Source of the DNA: Prorocentrum cordatum
Lineage: Eukaryota; Sar; Dinophyceae; Prorocentrales; Prorocentraceae
Direction of reading: 5' to 3'
Assembly: GCA_963575745.1 (NCBI GenBank)
Contig: CAUYUJ010014616.1
Coordinates: 37,991 to 101,990, forward strand
Length of the DNA stretch: 64,000 bases
Every line of letters begins with the position of its first letter. The stretch's first letter is position 1. Position numbers and translations under genes: made by a program. Below are positions 25,403-36,499 of the stretch, one piece after another. The notes beneath the pieces are model-generated. The model made no database searches, was not told the origin of the DNA, and was given only the letters and a program-made list of their open reading frames with translations.

Positions 25403-25544
25403 ATTGTAGAGGCCTCCGGCCGATGCCGCCGATCCGGGACGATCCCGCTGTCAGGAGGACGCTTTCGCCCCAGCGCGGGGTGATCTTTTCCCGTCTCTGC
25501 GCCGCGCTTCACTTGTGGTTTGGGGATGCATTTGAAAGCGAACA

Positions 25545-25724
25545 TACAGTCGGGGCGCTAAACAAGGAACCCTTTTCGTTTGGGAGGGGCTCCGTGTTCC
25601 TTGATTGTTTCGCAGTTTGCCTTAGGTTGTCCTGAGGTTTTCGATGGGGAATCGAAGTTTAACTTATTGAACATAGGGGCCTCGTTCCTTATTTTGGGTT
25701 CCTTAGGTCAACGCCCCGACTGTA
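25545..25724 (+). mobile_element. TA-flanked MITE family B, copy 3
   Basis: A 180 bp copy with TACAGTCGGGGCGCTAAACA at the left and CAACGCCCCGACTGTA at the right. Compared with the empty paralogous site at 25363-25402, the insertion duplicated a TA, so the element proper is CAGTCGGGGCG...CGCCCCGACTG. CAGT ends plus a TA target are typical of Tc1/mariner-related elements. Non-coding; any transposase must act in trans. Confidence 0.9.
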
Positions 25725-26728
25725 TTCAGGTTCTGTTTGTTTCCCCAGCGCGGGCGGGTCCTGAATTGCCTCGCCTCCCTCTCCGCCCTCCGTGCCGTCG
25801 CCTCTGCGCCGAGGAGCTCCCCAGGGAGGTCCGCCGGCTGGAGAGCTGGGCCGACACGTGCGAGTGGGCCCCCCCGATCCCCCTCCTCCTCCTCCGCGTC
25901 CCCGTCCCCCCTCCTCCCCCTCCTATCCTGTCCCCTCCTCGCCTCCCCCCTCTCGCATATGAACGAGCCAGATTTTCTTTGTCGGCTGACGGGAGGGCCT
26001 TGACGGTTGTAGGCCGCCTTGTGTTGTGTAACAGGGAGGTTCTGATCTCTTGCGGCAGGGATGACATTGATCGCCTTGTTGGTACCCGAAAGTGTTGTGA
26101 CGTGATGATCACGGATGTGTTGGCGGGAGGATGTTGGGCACAAGTGCCACATTTGCTCGGCTATTTTCCAATGTCAAGAACGTACCCGAGGTTTCAGCCG
26201 ACGTGGCCAACTCTGTAAGTCCCGTGCAGGTATACAGCAGATATTTCCATCCGTCCTGTTGAGATGCGCACATGTCCAGCTTGGAGAGAGGTTCTCCCTT
26301 GCCTGAGGATTTGAGGTATCGGGAGGCGGGGGGGGGGGGGGGCACGCTCCGCACACTTGCGGCAAACTATCGAGGAGTCCTGTTTTGCGACTTGTGTGCA
26401 TTGTCATTGCGTGGAGAACCTACGTTCGCGCGCCCCGCCTTCTCTCAGCTCCTCGCCACTCCAAGAGGTATAGTGTAGAAAACCTTTTCTCTTCGCCCTT
26501 GCCTTCCATCCCGCGGTGTTCCCGTCCGTGCCTTGCCCCCCCTCCTCCTCCCCCTCCTCCTCCTCCTCCTCCTCCTCCGCCTCCTCCTCCTCCCATCCCC
26601 AGCGCCCCTCCCCCCTGCGCCGCCCGCAGGTTCCTGCTGGCGGAGCTCCGGCTCGGGCAGACCCTGCGGGCCCCGGCCAGGCTGCACTCGCGCCCCTTCG
26701 TCGAGGAGGGAAGTGCTGCCATGACCTT

Positions 26729-26852
26729 GGCATCGCTCGGACGTGTGCATTTTTCCTTCGGCGAGGACCATCGAGGAGCATCCTTGATCACTTGGCGAAA
26801 AGAGCCATGCACGAAACCGAAAAAAAACAGGGAATGGACGTCCGAGCGATGG
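26729..26852 (+). mobile_element. Inverted-repeat element family C, copy 2
   Basis: A ~124 bp copy with GGCATCGCTCGGACGTGTGC at the left and GGACGTCCGAGCGATGGC at the right; the right arm differs from perfect complementarity at its end. Confidence 0.85.
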
Positions 26853-26974
26853 CCAGTGAAGGAAGTGTCGCCGAGCGCGTTCCACTACTCGCCAAGTGCC
26901 GACTCGCAAACGTCCGAAAAACACACCTGTCTGCAGCACCTTTCGACCAACGCCCAGGATGGAGAGGTAGACTT

Positions 26975-27126
26975 AAGTCAGGCCTGTCACTCTACAGGGG
27001 GAATATTCAAAACTAGTCCAAAACTAGTTCGGGGAAGATTGTTTTGATTATGTTTTGATCATGTTAGGTGTATGTTTAGACTATCTGTGTCGTCCAAACT
27101 CCCCCTGCAGGGGGACAGGCCCGACC
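26975..27126. mobile_element. Inverted-repeat element family N, copy 1
   Basis: Left arm GTCAGGCCTGTCACTCTACA then GGGGGAATATTC; right arm CCCCCTGCAGGGGGACAGGC then CCGACC. The arms are imperfect complements of about 30 bp. The interior is AT-richer (TTTTGATTATGTTTTGATCA). A relative is at 43065-43219. Confidence 0.65.
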
Positions 27127-27757
27127 TACAGGTAGTCCTGGGGGAATGCCCCGGGGTCCAAGAACCGTTTCCCTCGAGATCCGTTGCCCTCGCGCCACGA
27201 GGAAGGCAGGGAGGGCACCGAGCGTGTCGCTTCCGAGGGCCTCGTCGAGGGCCTCTTCGGGCGCCTCTTGCTGGCGTTTTGGGTCCCCTGAGGCGTCCTG
27301 GGGACTTCTTGGAGTCCTTTGGGGGCTTTTTTGGTGAGCCTGTGGGTGGCTCGGCTTTTTCGTTGCAGCAGTCTGGTAATACTGGCAGGTGGTGTCTGGA
27401 AGCTGTCTGGAAGCCGAAAATGGCGCTGGGCAGCATTTTATGATGAGGCGTTTATCTGGTGACGCGTGCTACAAGGGGGGTCGACCATAATAGCATTACA
27501 CAAGCCTGGTCAGACATAACAGAGGACCACTTGAAGACGCCCGGCCTCGTGTGAAGGCAACCTGAGAGGTGCACGAAGACGACAATGCAATTATTGACGT
27601 GCGCATGCGATGGTTGGCTTCTGTGAGTCACGAGAGTTGGCGATGGCGACAACACGTCCCGCCAGGCGCATGTCTTCCGATGTCGCCCGTCGCAAACTCA
27701 ACCTGTTTTTTGTTCAGGGATCTGCAGCGAGCCTCGCTCAAACGACGGGCGATATTC

Positions 27758-27915
27758 TACAGTCGGCCTTGATTGGACAGGACACGCGAGAGGACACAAG
27801 ACCCTTCCGAGGGCCATATCGCCATAGGAGTGTAAGAAGGCACGCATCGCGAGGCACAGGACACAAGGGTACCCTCGAGCTGGCAGGGTCAACCTACTAA
27901 TCCGGGCCGACTGTA
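27758..27915. mobile_element. TA-flanked MITE family O
   Basis: A 158 bp segment starts TACAGTCGGCCTTGATT and ends with the near-complement AATCCGGGCCGACTGTA. The termini resemble family B (CAGTCGG...CCGACTG) but the interior is unrelated. Confidence 0.65.
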
Positions 27916-28129
27916 TTATCCAGAGTTTCGTGAGTCTGGTGAACTTCACTATCAGCGCATTAAGTCAGATCCCGAAGGAGGTGTTCAACGAGAGCCCAGC
28001 TTGGAGCGGCGGGATCTTCGGCAAACCCTACACTGAACAGCTGTCCGCTTGGTCCGTTAGATATGATAGCCATCCAGTTGTCAGTATGTTCGTGGGCCCC
28101 GCCGCCCCACGCGAAACATCTGACACTCC

Positions 28130-28400
28130 TCGCGAGGAGGGGAGGAGGAGGAGGGGGAGGAGTCAGGAGGGGGGGGGAGAAAGGACGAGGAAGAGGGAGG
28201 AGAGTCGGAGAAGGAGAGAACACGCGGATGAGGAGGAGGAAGAGGAAGAGCAGAAGGAGGAACATAGGGAGGAGGACGGCTTCGTTCGATCCGAGATCGG
28301 ATGCCGACAGCGACAGTGACAGGAGGAGGAGGAGGAGGAGGAGGAGGAGGAGGAGGAGGAAGGAGGTCCATGTGGAGGTGGAGCTGGATGCAGCAGCAGC
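28130..28400. repeat. GGA/GAG purine tract
   Basis: Imperfect GGA repeats, with pure GGA at about 28321-28360. The Arg/Glu open frames are repeat-derived. Confidence 0.85.
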
Positions 28401-29429
28401 GGCAGATGCAGCAGTAGCAAGGCCCGGGGCGTGCGCCGAGGCCGAACCGCACGGGCACTCGCGACACTGCGGCCTTGGCGGTGGGCGCGCGGTCACCAGG
28501 GCAGCTGAAAGCGCGGCAGCGGTTGGGGTTCGGCCCCCTCCTCCCCGATTCCATTCCCAGTCCTCTCCTTTTGCTGTATCCCTACGACTCCTCTTTTCTC
28601 CTCCTCCTCCTCCAGTCCCTGCCGGGGCCACGTCGGTCCAGTGTGCAGAGCCTGCTTTGGCCTAGCGTCCCCGTCAATGCACAAGGCTCCCTGGTTGTCT
28701 CTCCTACTATCTTCGAGGGAGTGCGAAGTTTGTTATCACCAGGCTCTGCGGTGCTTGAGAGTGCACGAGATCGGAGCTCAGCATCGATGCAGGTTCAGTC
28801 TCCTGTGCAGTCGCTGTCCTCCGCCACACCCCCGAACTCCCAGCTACCCACCAACGTGCAAAACTTCCCCCGGCCGAGATTTCACGTCGTCATGTGCTGT
28901 CACACAGGCATAAGAAATCCAGCGCTCCTGCCAGGAAGATCTGAACCCTCCGCCTCCTCCTCCCGCCCCCATCCCTGTCCGCAGTTCCCTCTTTCGCCCG
29001 CCGCCACAAGGCCTAGTTGAGTGCCGGCGGAGGGCTCTTCCCCGCAGACGTTGTGGGCCTGCCTGCCGCCGCGCCGGAGCGACCACTGGGCCGCTGCGGC
29101 CTGCTTCCTCCAGGGCGACCTCCGTGAGCTCGCCAGCGGGCACTAGAGAAGCGTGGAAGTCGGCTACTTTGTGCTGGCTGCGGCACGGCAGAGGCAATCC
29201 GCACGGGCGCTCGAGCTGTCGGGGACGCACGACAAACACAGTACCCGACAGCAAGAGGGGGCGCGCGCGCGCGGAAGTCGGCGACACGCAAGGGTTCGAC
29301 CACGCAACAGAGTGACCCTTCGCCGGAGTGACCTTTGGTGCGGGCCCACCCGGGTCCACCGGTCGCCGAACGCGGTGCGCTAGTAGCGTCTTGCGCGCTT
29401 GTGTTTGGTCCCCCCGCGGCCCCCCAAGA

Positions 29430-29581
29430 ATCAGGAGTGGAAAAAACACACAGACACAATTAATCGTCCACTCCCAGGACAATATAGGAAAGGGGGGGAA
29501 GACGAAAACCCAGAAAATATTGGAAAATATGGGGAATCCTTTTTATTTGTGTGCATTTATTTGTGTGTCCTGGCGCCCCTT
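29430..29581 (+). mobile_element. Short interspersed element family A, copy 7
   Basis: A ~152 bp copy with TCAGGAGTGGAAAAAACACA at the left, AATTAATCGTCCACTCCCAG inside, and CATTTATTTGTGTGTCCTGG at the right. Confidence 0.85.
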
Positions 29582-29630
29582 CAAAGAAGCCGCACCAGAG
29601 AGCACACTGTGTAGCCAATTCGGCGGCACT

Positions 29631-29830
29631 CAAGAGGGGCCTTTCGCTGGCGGAGTGGCCTTGTATGGTGCGGGCCTGCAGGGGTCCCCACAGCGCCTGG
29701 CCTGCGAGGGCGGATTTGGCCTGTCCGCGCCAAGAGGGGCCTTTCGCTGGCGGAGTGGCCTTGTATGGTGCGGGCCCACAGGGGTCCCCACAGCGCCTGG
29801 CCTGCGAGGGCGGATCTGGCCTGTCCGCGC
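29631..29830. repeat. 100 bp tandem duplication
   Basis: Two almost identical 100-base units start at 29631 and 29731 (CAAGAGGGGCCTTTCGCTGG...). Confidence 0.95.
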
Positions 29831-30071
29831 CCCCTCCCCAGGGCCCCGCACCCGAGGCCGCCTCTTGCTCGGGGTCACTCCTGCGTGCTGGCGAGGAGTG
29901 CGTTCGGTGGTTTAAGACTGGGTCCTGAGGGATGCAGGCCTAAGTATGGAAAGGGATCCAAAGGTGGAGAGACGTTGTTTGAGGCACCCTGTCCTCAGGA
30001 CCCCATCCCTCAGGACCCCGTCTTTGAACCACCGATGCGTGCGCGGCTTCCGGAGCTGGATGGCCAGCACT

Positions 30072-30189
30072 CCAGAGGGGAAGCAACACACAGACACAAC
30101 GAACATCACCGATCCCCCGGAAAGACATGTGGGAAATTATGGGACGGTGAAGGGAAAGACGAGCATCCAGCAAAAATATGGCACACACA

Positions 30190-30238
<49 letters not shown>

Positions 30239-30338
30239 TACATATACATATACATATATATATACATACACATATATATACATATATATTGAGGCACTCC
30301 TGGGGTGCGTACCTGTTCGTTTCTGTGTCTCTGGAGCC
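30072..30338 (+). mobile_element. Short interspersed element family A, copy 8, expanded by (TA)n
   Basis: The left part (AGGGGAAGCAACACACAGAC, GGAAAGACATGTGGGAAATT) is family A. The middle has become about 95 bases of TA/CATA repeat (30193-30290). A degenerate right end with TTTCTGTGTCTCTGGAGCCC follows. Confidence 0.6.
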
Positions 30339-30517
30339 CTCAAGCCGGGCGACCGCGAGCTGGAGCGGCCTCCGAGGCCTCGCCTCCTCGCGCGTGCCCC
30401 CGGGGCTCCCCCACGCCGGCCCTCGCGGGGCCGCGCCCGAGGAGGGGTGCCGTCGTGCTCCTCGGCGGCGCGCGCAGAGGGGGGGCGGTCGGAGCGAGGC
30501 GTGAGGCCGTATAAGAG

Positions 30518-30679
30518 CAGGAGGGGACAAAAACACCCAGACACAGTTCATCGTCGATTCCCAGGAAAATATGGGAAAATATGTGGGAAGTGGGGGGGAA
30601 GACAAAACCCCAGAAAATATAGGAAACTATGGGGGCTCTGTTCATTTGTGTGTATCTAAGATGTGTCCCAGGGCCCCTT
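30518..30679 (+). mobile_element. Short interspersed element family A, copy 9
   Basis: A ~162 bp copy with CAGGAGGGGACAAAAACACC at the left, AAAATATGGGAAAATATGTG inside, and GATGTGTCCCAGGGCCCCTT at the right. Confidence 0.85.
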
Positions 30680-31069
30680 CATAAGATCGAGGTCGGATCG
30701 GGGAGGGTGCCTTAAATGTTCTTCGTGTCTCAGCAGGGAAGGGAGAGCCACGACTAGGATCAGCTAGGGGGGCTGGCCGCTCCGCGTTCCCGAGCCGGTG
30801 GCACCCCGTTGCGGGCGCGTCCCCAGAGAGCGCCCGGAACGGAGTGCCACCGGCTCAGAGGGGTGGTCTTCGGGAGCGGAGTTCTATGGAGTTCTGGTGG
30901 CAGTTGTTTTTTTTTGTTTTTGCTCTCATGACGTGCTTGTTGGATGTTCTTGTGCATCCTGGGAGAGGGTGCCCTCGGATGTTCTTCAGTTTGGGCCGGC
31001 GGATGGTTTCGTGTTCCTGAAGGATGCTCGTTTGTCTTGGATCCGACCGTATGTACGGGCGAGAGGGGG

Positions 31070-31170
31070 GGGTTCTTAGAAGCATCCTTGCTTCTTAGAA
31101 AGCGCGGGCCTTGTCTCTAGATGTGAGGCCCGCGCCCTCTGAGAAGCAGGCTCCTAAGAAGCCTTCCCCC
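31070..31170. repeat. Fold-back element family H, copy 2
   Basis: GGGGTTCTTAGAAGC and CTTGCTTCTTAGAAAGCGCG on the left pair with GCGCCCTCTGAGAAGCAGG and TCCTAAGAAGCC on the right, around AGATGTGAGGCCCGC. Confidence 0.7.
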
Positions 31171-31467
31171 CTCCCCCTAACCCCCCTGTGCGCGCCGCTT
31201 ATTCCCTTCGGGGAACAAGCCATGACGTGATCATAAACCTTTGGAGGTCCGCATGGACTTCCTGGAACGGCGCTGCAGCCCCCTGGCGGCGTTTCCCGCG
31301 CCGCCCCTGTATCCTTCCGTGCGCCAGGGAGGATCGTTTCGCGCAGACTTCTGACAGTTTATATGTTTATGTCACTGTTCGGTCTCCGCTGCCTGCGCCG
31401 AGTGTGCACGCCCAGGTCCAACCTCGAGCGCTGGCCCAGGCGTGCCCTGCGAGACATGCAGGAGTGC

Positions 31468-31624
31468 ACCAGCCTGGAACATATCCCTATCCCTATGCTG
31501 GGCACCTCCTCAGCACGATGCCAATCTTGGGGATTCCCTGATTTTTTGAGGGCGAATCCCTAAGATTGTCATCGCCTTTTGGCGTGTCAATCTCAGGGAT
31601 AGGGATACGTTCGAGGCTGGTAAG
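31468..31624. mobile_element. Inverted-repeat element family D, copy 2 (opposite orientation)
   Basis: A 157 bp segment: left ACCAGCCTGGAACATATCCC, right ATACGTTCGAGGCTGGTAAG. The interior matches copy 1 (10775-10934) in reverse complement, including GCCTTTTGGCGTGTCAATCT. Confidence 0.85.
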
Positions 31625-31999
31625 GAGTGGTGCCCAGACCTGGACGAGACATGGGCAGGGAGCGGCAGATCCGCCATGAGGGTGGCCTCCACCCGCGCGC
31701 AGGGCGGCAGCAGGTCCGAGGAAAGAGGGCCAAATGGCTCTCGCGCTTTCGGGCTTCTGGCGGCCAGCGGCGGCAAGGGGCCCTCAAGACGACCCCACGA
31801 CGGCCCCGGAGTCCCGCAGGCGCGGCTGCGGCAGCCCACCAGCAGGGCTCGAAGAAGGCGGTTTCTTAGAGCAGTGGGCTCTCCAGCGCGCGGGCGCAAT
31901 CCCGCTATCGACAGATTGCGCTGTCGGTGCATACCGGAGCAGCGCAAAGTCTCCCTTCGCCTCCTCAGCCGTCTCCTCGTTTCCCTCGTCTCTTTTCAG

Positions 32000-32121
32000 C
32001 GAGCGAAGAACGGTATAAAATAAACTTTCCGCCGTCGGGGACACCTGCCCCTGGGCGGCTGGAAAGTGTATACCCGTACGGCCCGACGGCGGAAAAGTTT
32101 ATTTTATACCGTTCTTCGCCC
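32000..32121. mobile_element. Fold-back element F with ~40 bp arms
   Basis: GCGAAGAACGGTATAAAATA then AACTTTCCGCCGTCGGG is mirrored by CCCGACGGCGGAAAAGTTTA then TTTTATACCGTTCTTCGCCC. The arms are nearly perfect (one extra A) around a ~42 base spacer. Confidence 0.85.
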
Positions 32122-32259
32122 GTTAATATTTCCTCCACCCGATTCCTTCACAATTCCTGGCCCGTTGGCCCCAGGGCCATCCTCCCCCAGGGGCACCCAT
32201 GCCACACTTGCTTCCTCCTCCGCCCCCGGTGCCTCCCCCTGTGCCGCTCCAAGGGAATC

Positions 32260-32760
32260 CAATACGGGCCAAGCTGGCTTTAGACGGCTTCGGGCGCCTT
32301 CCATACAGCTCCACGACGGTCCCAGACAGCCTCCCGACGGCGTCAAGACGGCTCAAGAAGCTCCCAGTGCGGCCCAAGAGGCCTCCAGGCCGCTTCCCAG
32401 GAGGGGCACACGAAGCGAACATCTGCGATTTCCTCAGGCTTGCGAGAGATTTCAGCTGTCTTGCCTTCTCGGGCTTTTGCCAGCTCACTACGGCTGCACA
32501 GACCTCCAACATGGCCCCCTGACGGCTCGAGGGGCTCCCGAGAGCGCTGAAAGATGGCGCAAGAGAGCCCAAACATGGTCCCAAAGACGGCCTCAAAATG
32601 CCCGAAGATAGCCCAAGACACCACCAATGTTGTCCCAAGACGGACCCAGAGGGGCTCAAGACAGCGCCAGATGGGTTCAAGACTGCCCCATGTGGCTCAA
32701 AGACGACGCAAGGCAGCTCAAGACGGCACCAAGACGGCCCCGGCAAGTTTCATGACCCAA
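32260..32760. repeat. Inverted GGCCTC-type array (GGCCCAAGAGGCC)
   Basis: Loose repeats of CAAGACGGCTC, GGCCCAAGAGGCC and CCCAAGACGG; this is the complement of the GGCCTCTTGGG family seen elsewhere. Confidence 0.65.
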
Positions 32761-33339
32761 ACGAGTTTTTCCTGCAGGGCCGCCAGAATCAATAACCTCC
32801 CTCGCTCTCTTTGTTTTGTTTGTCGTTCTTGCTCTCTTTCTCTCTCTCTCTCTCTCTTCCTCGTTGTTGTTTCTCTCTCTCTCTCTATCTCTCTATGTGT
32901 ATAGCCCACCCCCCACATACATGATCATATTCATGAGTATGTCACGAACTCTGCGTATGCATATTCTACATAGTCAGATCCATTGTATTTTTTTCATACT
33001 CGTGTTCATAGTCTGTATCGTTATGCTGTTTCGCGTTGTCCTCATCATCTTCCCCTCTGCTGCTGCCGCTTGTGCTCCTTCCGCTGATGAGGATATTAAA
33101 GAGGAGGAGGCGGAGGACGAGGACGCGGACGAGCAAGAGGAGGAGGAGGACGACGTGGACGAGGACGACGATAGGGAGGAGGAGGAGGACGAGGAGGGGG
33201 AGGATCAGGAGGAGTGGGCCTCATTTGCCCTTGGCGTCATCCTCATACTTGTCTTTGCCTGCTGCTGCCGCTGTTGCTTCTTCCTCTGATGAGGGAGCGG
33301 GAGATTAAGCAGGACAAGGAGGAAGGACCCCTGTTGCGT

Positions 33340-34500
33340 TCGAACAGGATTGCATTGCGAGATCAATACTGATCAGATCCAAGATCCAGAGGATTCTGAT
33401 TGAACTTGCAACGGATGTTGGTACTTACGAGTTCAATGGGAACCAGAAGTGATCGCAGATCCTGAGGAGCCCCTTTGAAGTTGGATTGCATTTCAACACG
33501 AACTTCGATAGAAGCGGAGCAGATCTCAGATCCAACGGGTTCCTACGGAATTTGATTGGGAATCGATGACTTGTTAATAGGGTCGAAGTAGATCCCAGGT
33601 CCGTAGGATTCCTATTAGATGTGACTAGGGTTCTTATCGGATTTCAATACGCAGGGAGCAGATCCGAGATCCAATCAATTCCTGTTCAATGTGGATCTAT
33701 AGAGGTGGCCATGAACACCATCTTTCAGAAAACATCGCCATCCTCGTTCGATTCATGCTCTTCTTCTTTCGTACCTCCTCGTTTTCCTCCTCTCCTCCGC
33801 ATTTGCCTTCTCGTCCTCCGCATGACCGCTCCTCCTCCGTCTCCGTTCTCGCTTCTTTCTTCTTGTGGTTATGTATCTTTCTGCTTCTCCTGCCCCCGCT
33901 GCTACAGCTGCCGCTGTTGCGCCGTCCTCTGGTGGGGAAGAGAAGCTCCACACAAGGAGGTGGAGGGAGGGATCCCAATTGAATTCAAGTAGGATTCGAC
34001 CATGAGTTCAACAGAAACGGATCAGACTCAGATGCAGAGGATTATGATTGGATTTGAATCGGGCTCCGATACAATGTCGATGTGAAGTGGGCGTGGTCCC
34101 AGGTGCAGAGGATTTCAATGGGACGGGTATTTAAGCATACATACTGCAATGGAAACGGACCAGATCCCAGATCCAACAGGCGCCCGATATACCTACACAC
34201 ATATATATATATATATACACATGTTTATATAGGTGTATAGTCATTCGGATTGCTTTGGATTTCAGCAGGAAAGGGACATATCCCCGATCCAGAGGAGCCC
34301 AATTGTACTTGAATAGGGCCCCTATCGTTCTTCAAGAGAAACAGAGCAGGTCTTATATTCAAATAAAGTCGATTGAATGCGGGCAGAATCCGGATCGGGC
34401 TTCAATAGGAAAATATTGATCTCAGGTACAGAGGAGCCTTACTGACTTTTATAGGGCTTTCATCATATTGCAAAACACCGGACCGATCCTAGATTCAGGA
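33340..34500. repeat. Degenerate ~80 bp repeat, AT-richer
   Basis: Units of roughly 80 bases built around 'AGCAGATCCCAGATCCAGAGGATT...GATTGGATTTGAAT' recur through this stretch, broken by a CT-rich insert at about 33720-33960. The composition is clearly lower in GC than the neighbours. No gene recognised. Confidence 0.7.
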
Positions 34501-34559
34501 GCAGGAGGAGGAGGAGGAGTTGTCAGGAGCACGCAGGAGCGGCAGGGAGGCGGGAGGAT

Positions 34560-35150
34560 AAGGACGAGCGGCGTATGCAAACCTTGTGAACATATTCCCG
34601 TGCTACGTTTCAAGGTTATGGTAAGGAAGCCTTGTGAGCACAAGGGTATTCCGTACATGATTGGAGGTTTTCGTAAGGACATTCTGTGAACACAGTTCGA
34701 TTCCTGATAGTTTAACGCTTTTCTGGATGGGGACGTGTTGCAAGGAGGTTGGGGAAGCAGGCAGAGGAGGGGCGCCCGTCCTCATAAGACCCAGCAGTAG
34801 CATTATTATGTGTGTGCTCGCATGGCCTCCGTACGAAAGCCATTCTGAACATCTCAGAACTATCTCTGGTTTCACATGGCTTCCGTATGACAACCTCCAA
34901 CCGTATCAGGAGTATGAGTGTTTTCACGTGTTTGCCTTACCGACACCTTCAGCCACATATGGAGCGTCTGTGTGTTCACATGTTATTTTGCTTGGCGCAT
35001 TGTCCGTGGGGGGCGTTGAGGAGGAACAAGAGCAGGAGGAGGAGGAGGGGCGCCCGTCTCCAGACAATCCAAAAGAGCAAGATGATCTGCATGTGTTCAC
35101 ACGGTTTCCGGACACGCATTTTCACATATAGCAGGAATATGTGAGGGTTC
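34560..35150. repeat. Degenerate ~80 bp repeat with 'TTGTGAACA...GGTTTTCGTA'
   Basis: Units carrying CCTTGTGAACA, GTTTTCACGTG(T/C)TTGCCTTA and related strings recur every 75-85 bases with large divergence, interrupted by GAG tracts. No gene recognised. Confidence 0.5.
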
Positions 35151-35269
35151 CCTTGCAGGGTGTCATGTCATTTCTGTGTGCTTCGTAGCTTCATAGGGTT
35201 CCCTTACGTACTGACGAAAACCTTCAAACTTATCCTGGAGAAAGACCCAACCATGCGCAATTGCGAATA

Positions 35270-35885
35270 CCGCGTTGCGGGCACCGCTTTCGGAGGAGCT
35301 CTGTATGGGGCCACGAGCCGAGTGAGGGGTGTGCCAAAGTGGGCGTCGGGCGCATGCGGCCTGTGCCATTGCGGCCTTCGGTGGAGCTCGCTGTAGGGCC
35401 ACGAACCCTGTGGGGCCACGAACCGTGTGAGGGGTGCGCCGAAATTGGTGGCGGTCCCCGCATGCGGACCCTGCCACTGGGGCGTTCGGTGGAGCTCCCT
35501 TTAGGGCCACGAACCCTGTGGGGACACGAATCGTGTGAGGGGTGTGCCAACGTGGGTGGCGGTCCCCGCATGCGGACCCTGCCGCTGGGGCCTTCGGTGG
35601 AGTTCCCTGTGGGGCCACGGTCCTCGTGATGGGTGTGCAGTGGCGGTCCCCGCGTGCGGACCCTGCCACTGGGGCCTTCGGTGGAGATCCCCGTGGGGCC
35701 ACGAAAAGTGTGAGGGGTGTGCCAACGTGGGTTGCGGTCCCCGCATGCGGACCCTGCCGTTGCGGCCTTCGGTGGAGCTCCCTGTGGGGAGGGGTGTGCC
35801 AAAATGGCTTGCGGTACCCGCATGCGGACCCTGCCATTGGGGCCTCCAGTGGAGCTCCCTGTGGGGCCACGAAGCGTTGTCCTGG
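35270..35885. repeat. 82-108 bp minisatellite, about six to seven units
   Basis: GTGAGGGGTGTGCCAA or a close variant starts units at 35322, 35427, 35535, 35627, 35709 and ~35791. Each unit has CCCGCATGCGGACCCTGCC and TTCGGTGGAGCTCCCTGTGG. Reading frames on both strands stay open because of the repeat. Confidence 0.9.
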
Positions 35886-35924
35886 GTGGCGTTGGCGCAT
35901 GCGGCCTGATGCGGATGGGAAGAG

Positions 35925-36020
35925 GGAGGAGGAGGAGGAGGAGGAGGAGGAGGAGGAGGAGGAGGAGGAGGAGCAGGAGGAGGAGGAGGAGGAGGAGGAG
36001 GAGAGGAGAGGAGAGGAGAC
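35925..36020. repeat. (GGA)n tract
   Basis: Nearly pure GGA triplets at the end of the minisatellite. Confidence 0.95.
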
Positions 36021-36499
36021 GCGGGGCGCTGTCGCTTCAAAGCGAGGACCCAGCACCACAGAATGGTTGGGAAATTTGAGGGATGCTTGTGCTGACACAG
36101 AGCTTCCTTCAGAAAGCAGCAGCCCGTGTAAGGTTGTCACAAGGAATTCGTTGTGCAAGGCCGCCGCACAAGGAATCCACCTGCACTAACGTCTCAAAGC
36201 GAATCCTGTTGGCACTGCCGCTCCTACAGGATGAGGGAGAGGAGAAGAGAGAGGGAGCGCGAGAGATAGACAACGAATACTGATAAGACGAAACGTAACG
36301 CAGAAGAGAACCAATACGAGTAATACTCATATGCTCTGGAGGGGGATGCATGATGACAAGAGAGCGAGGGCGATACATAGGCGAAGCTCGCATGTATGGT
36401 CGTCGCGGTGAGAGTGATGTAGAACGTATGGAAGAAGGACGTGTATAATCATGTGTGTGGGGCATCCGCACACATGTGTTTGATATATGCGTATGCACC

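Noticed and set aside
32816-33289. Leucine-rich then acidic protein with apparent membrane helices
   Set aside because: The first part is a CT microsatellite and the acidic part a GAG/GAC tract; the joining segment alone is too short to call.
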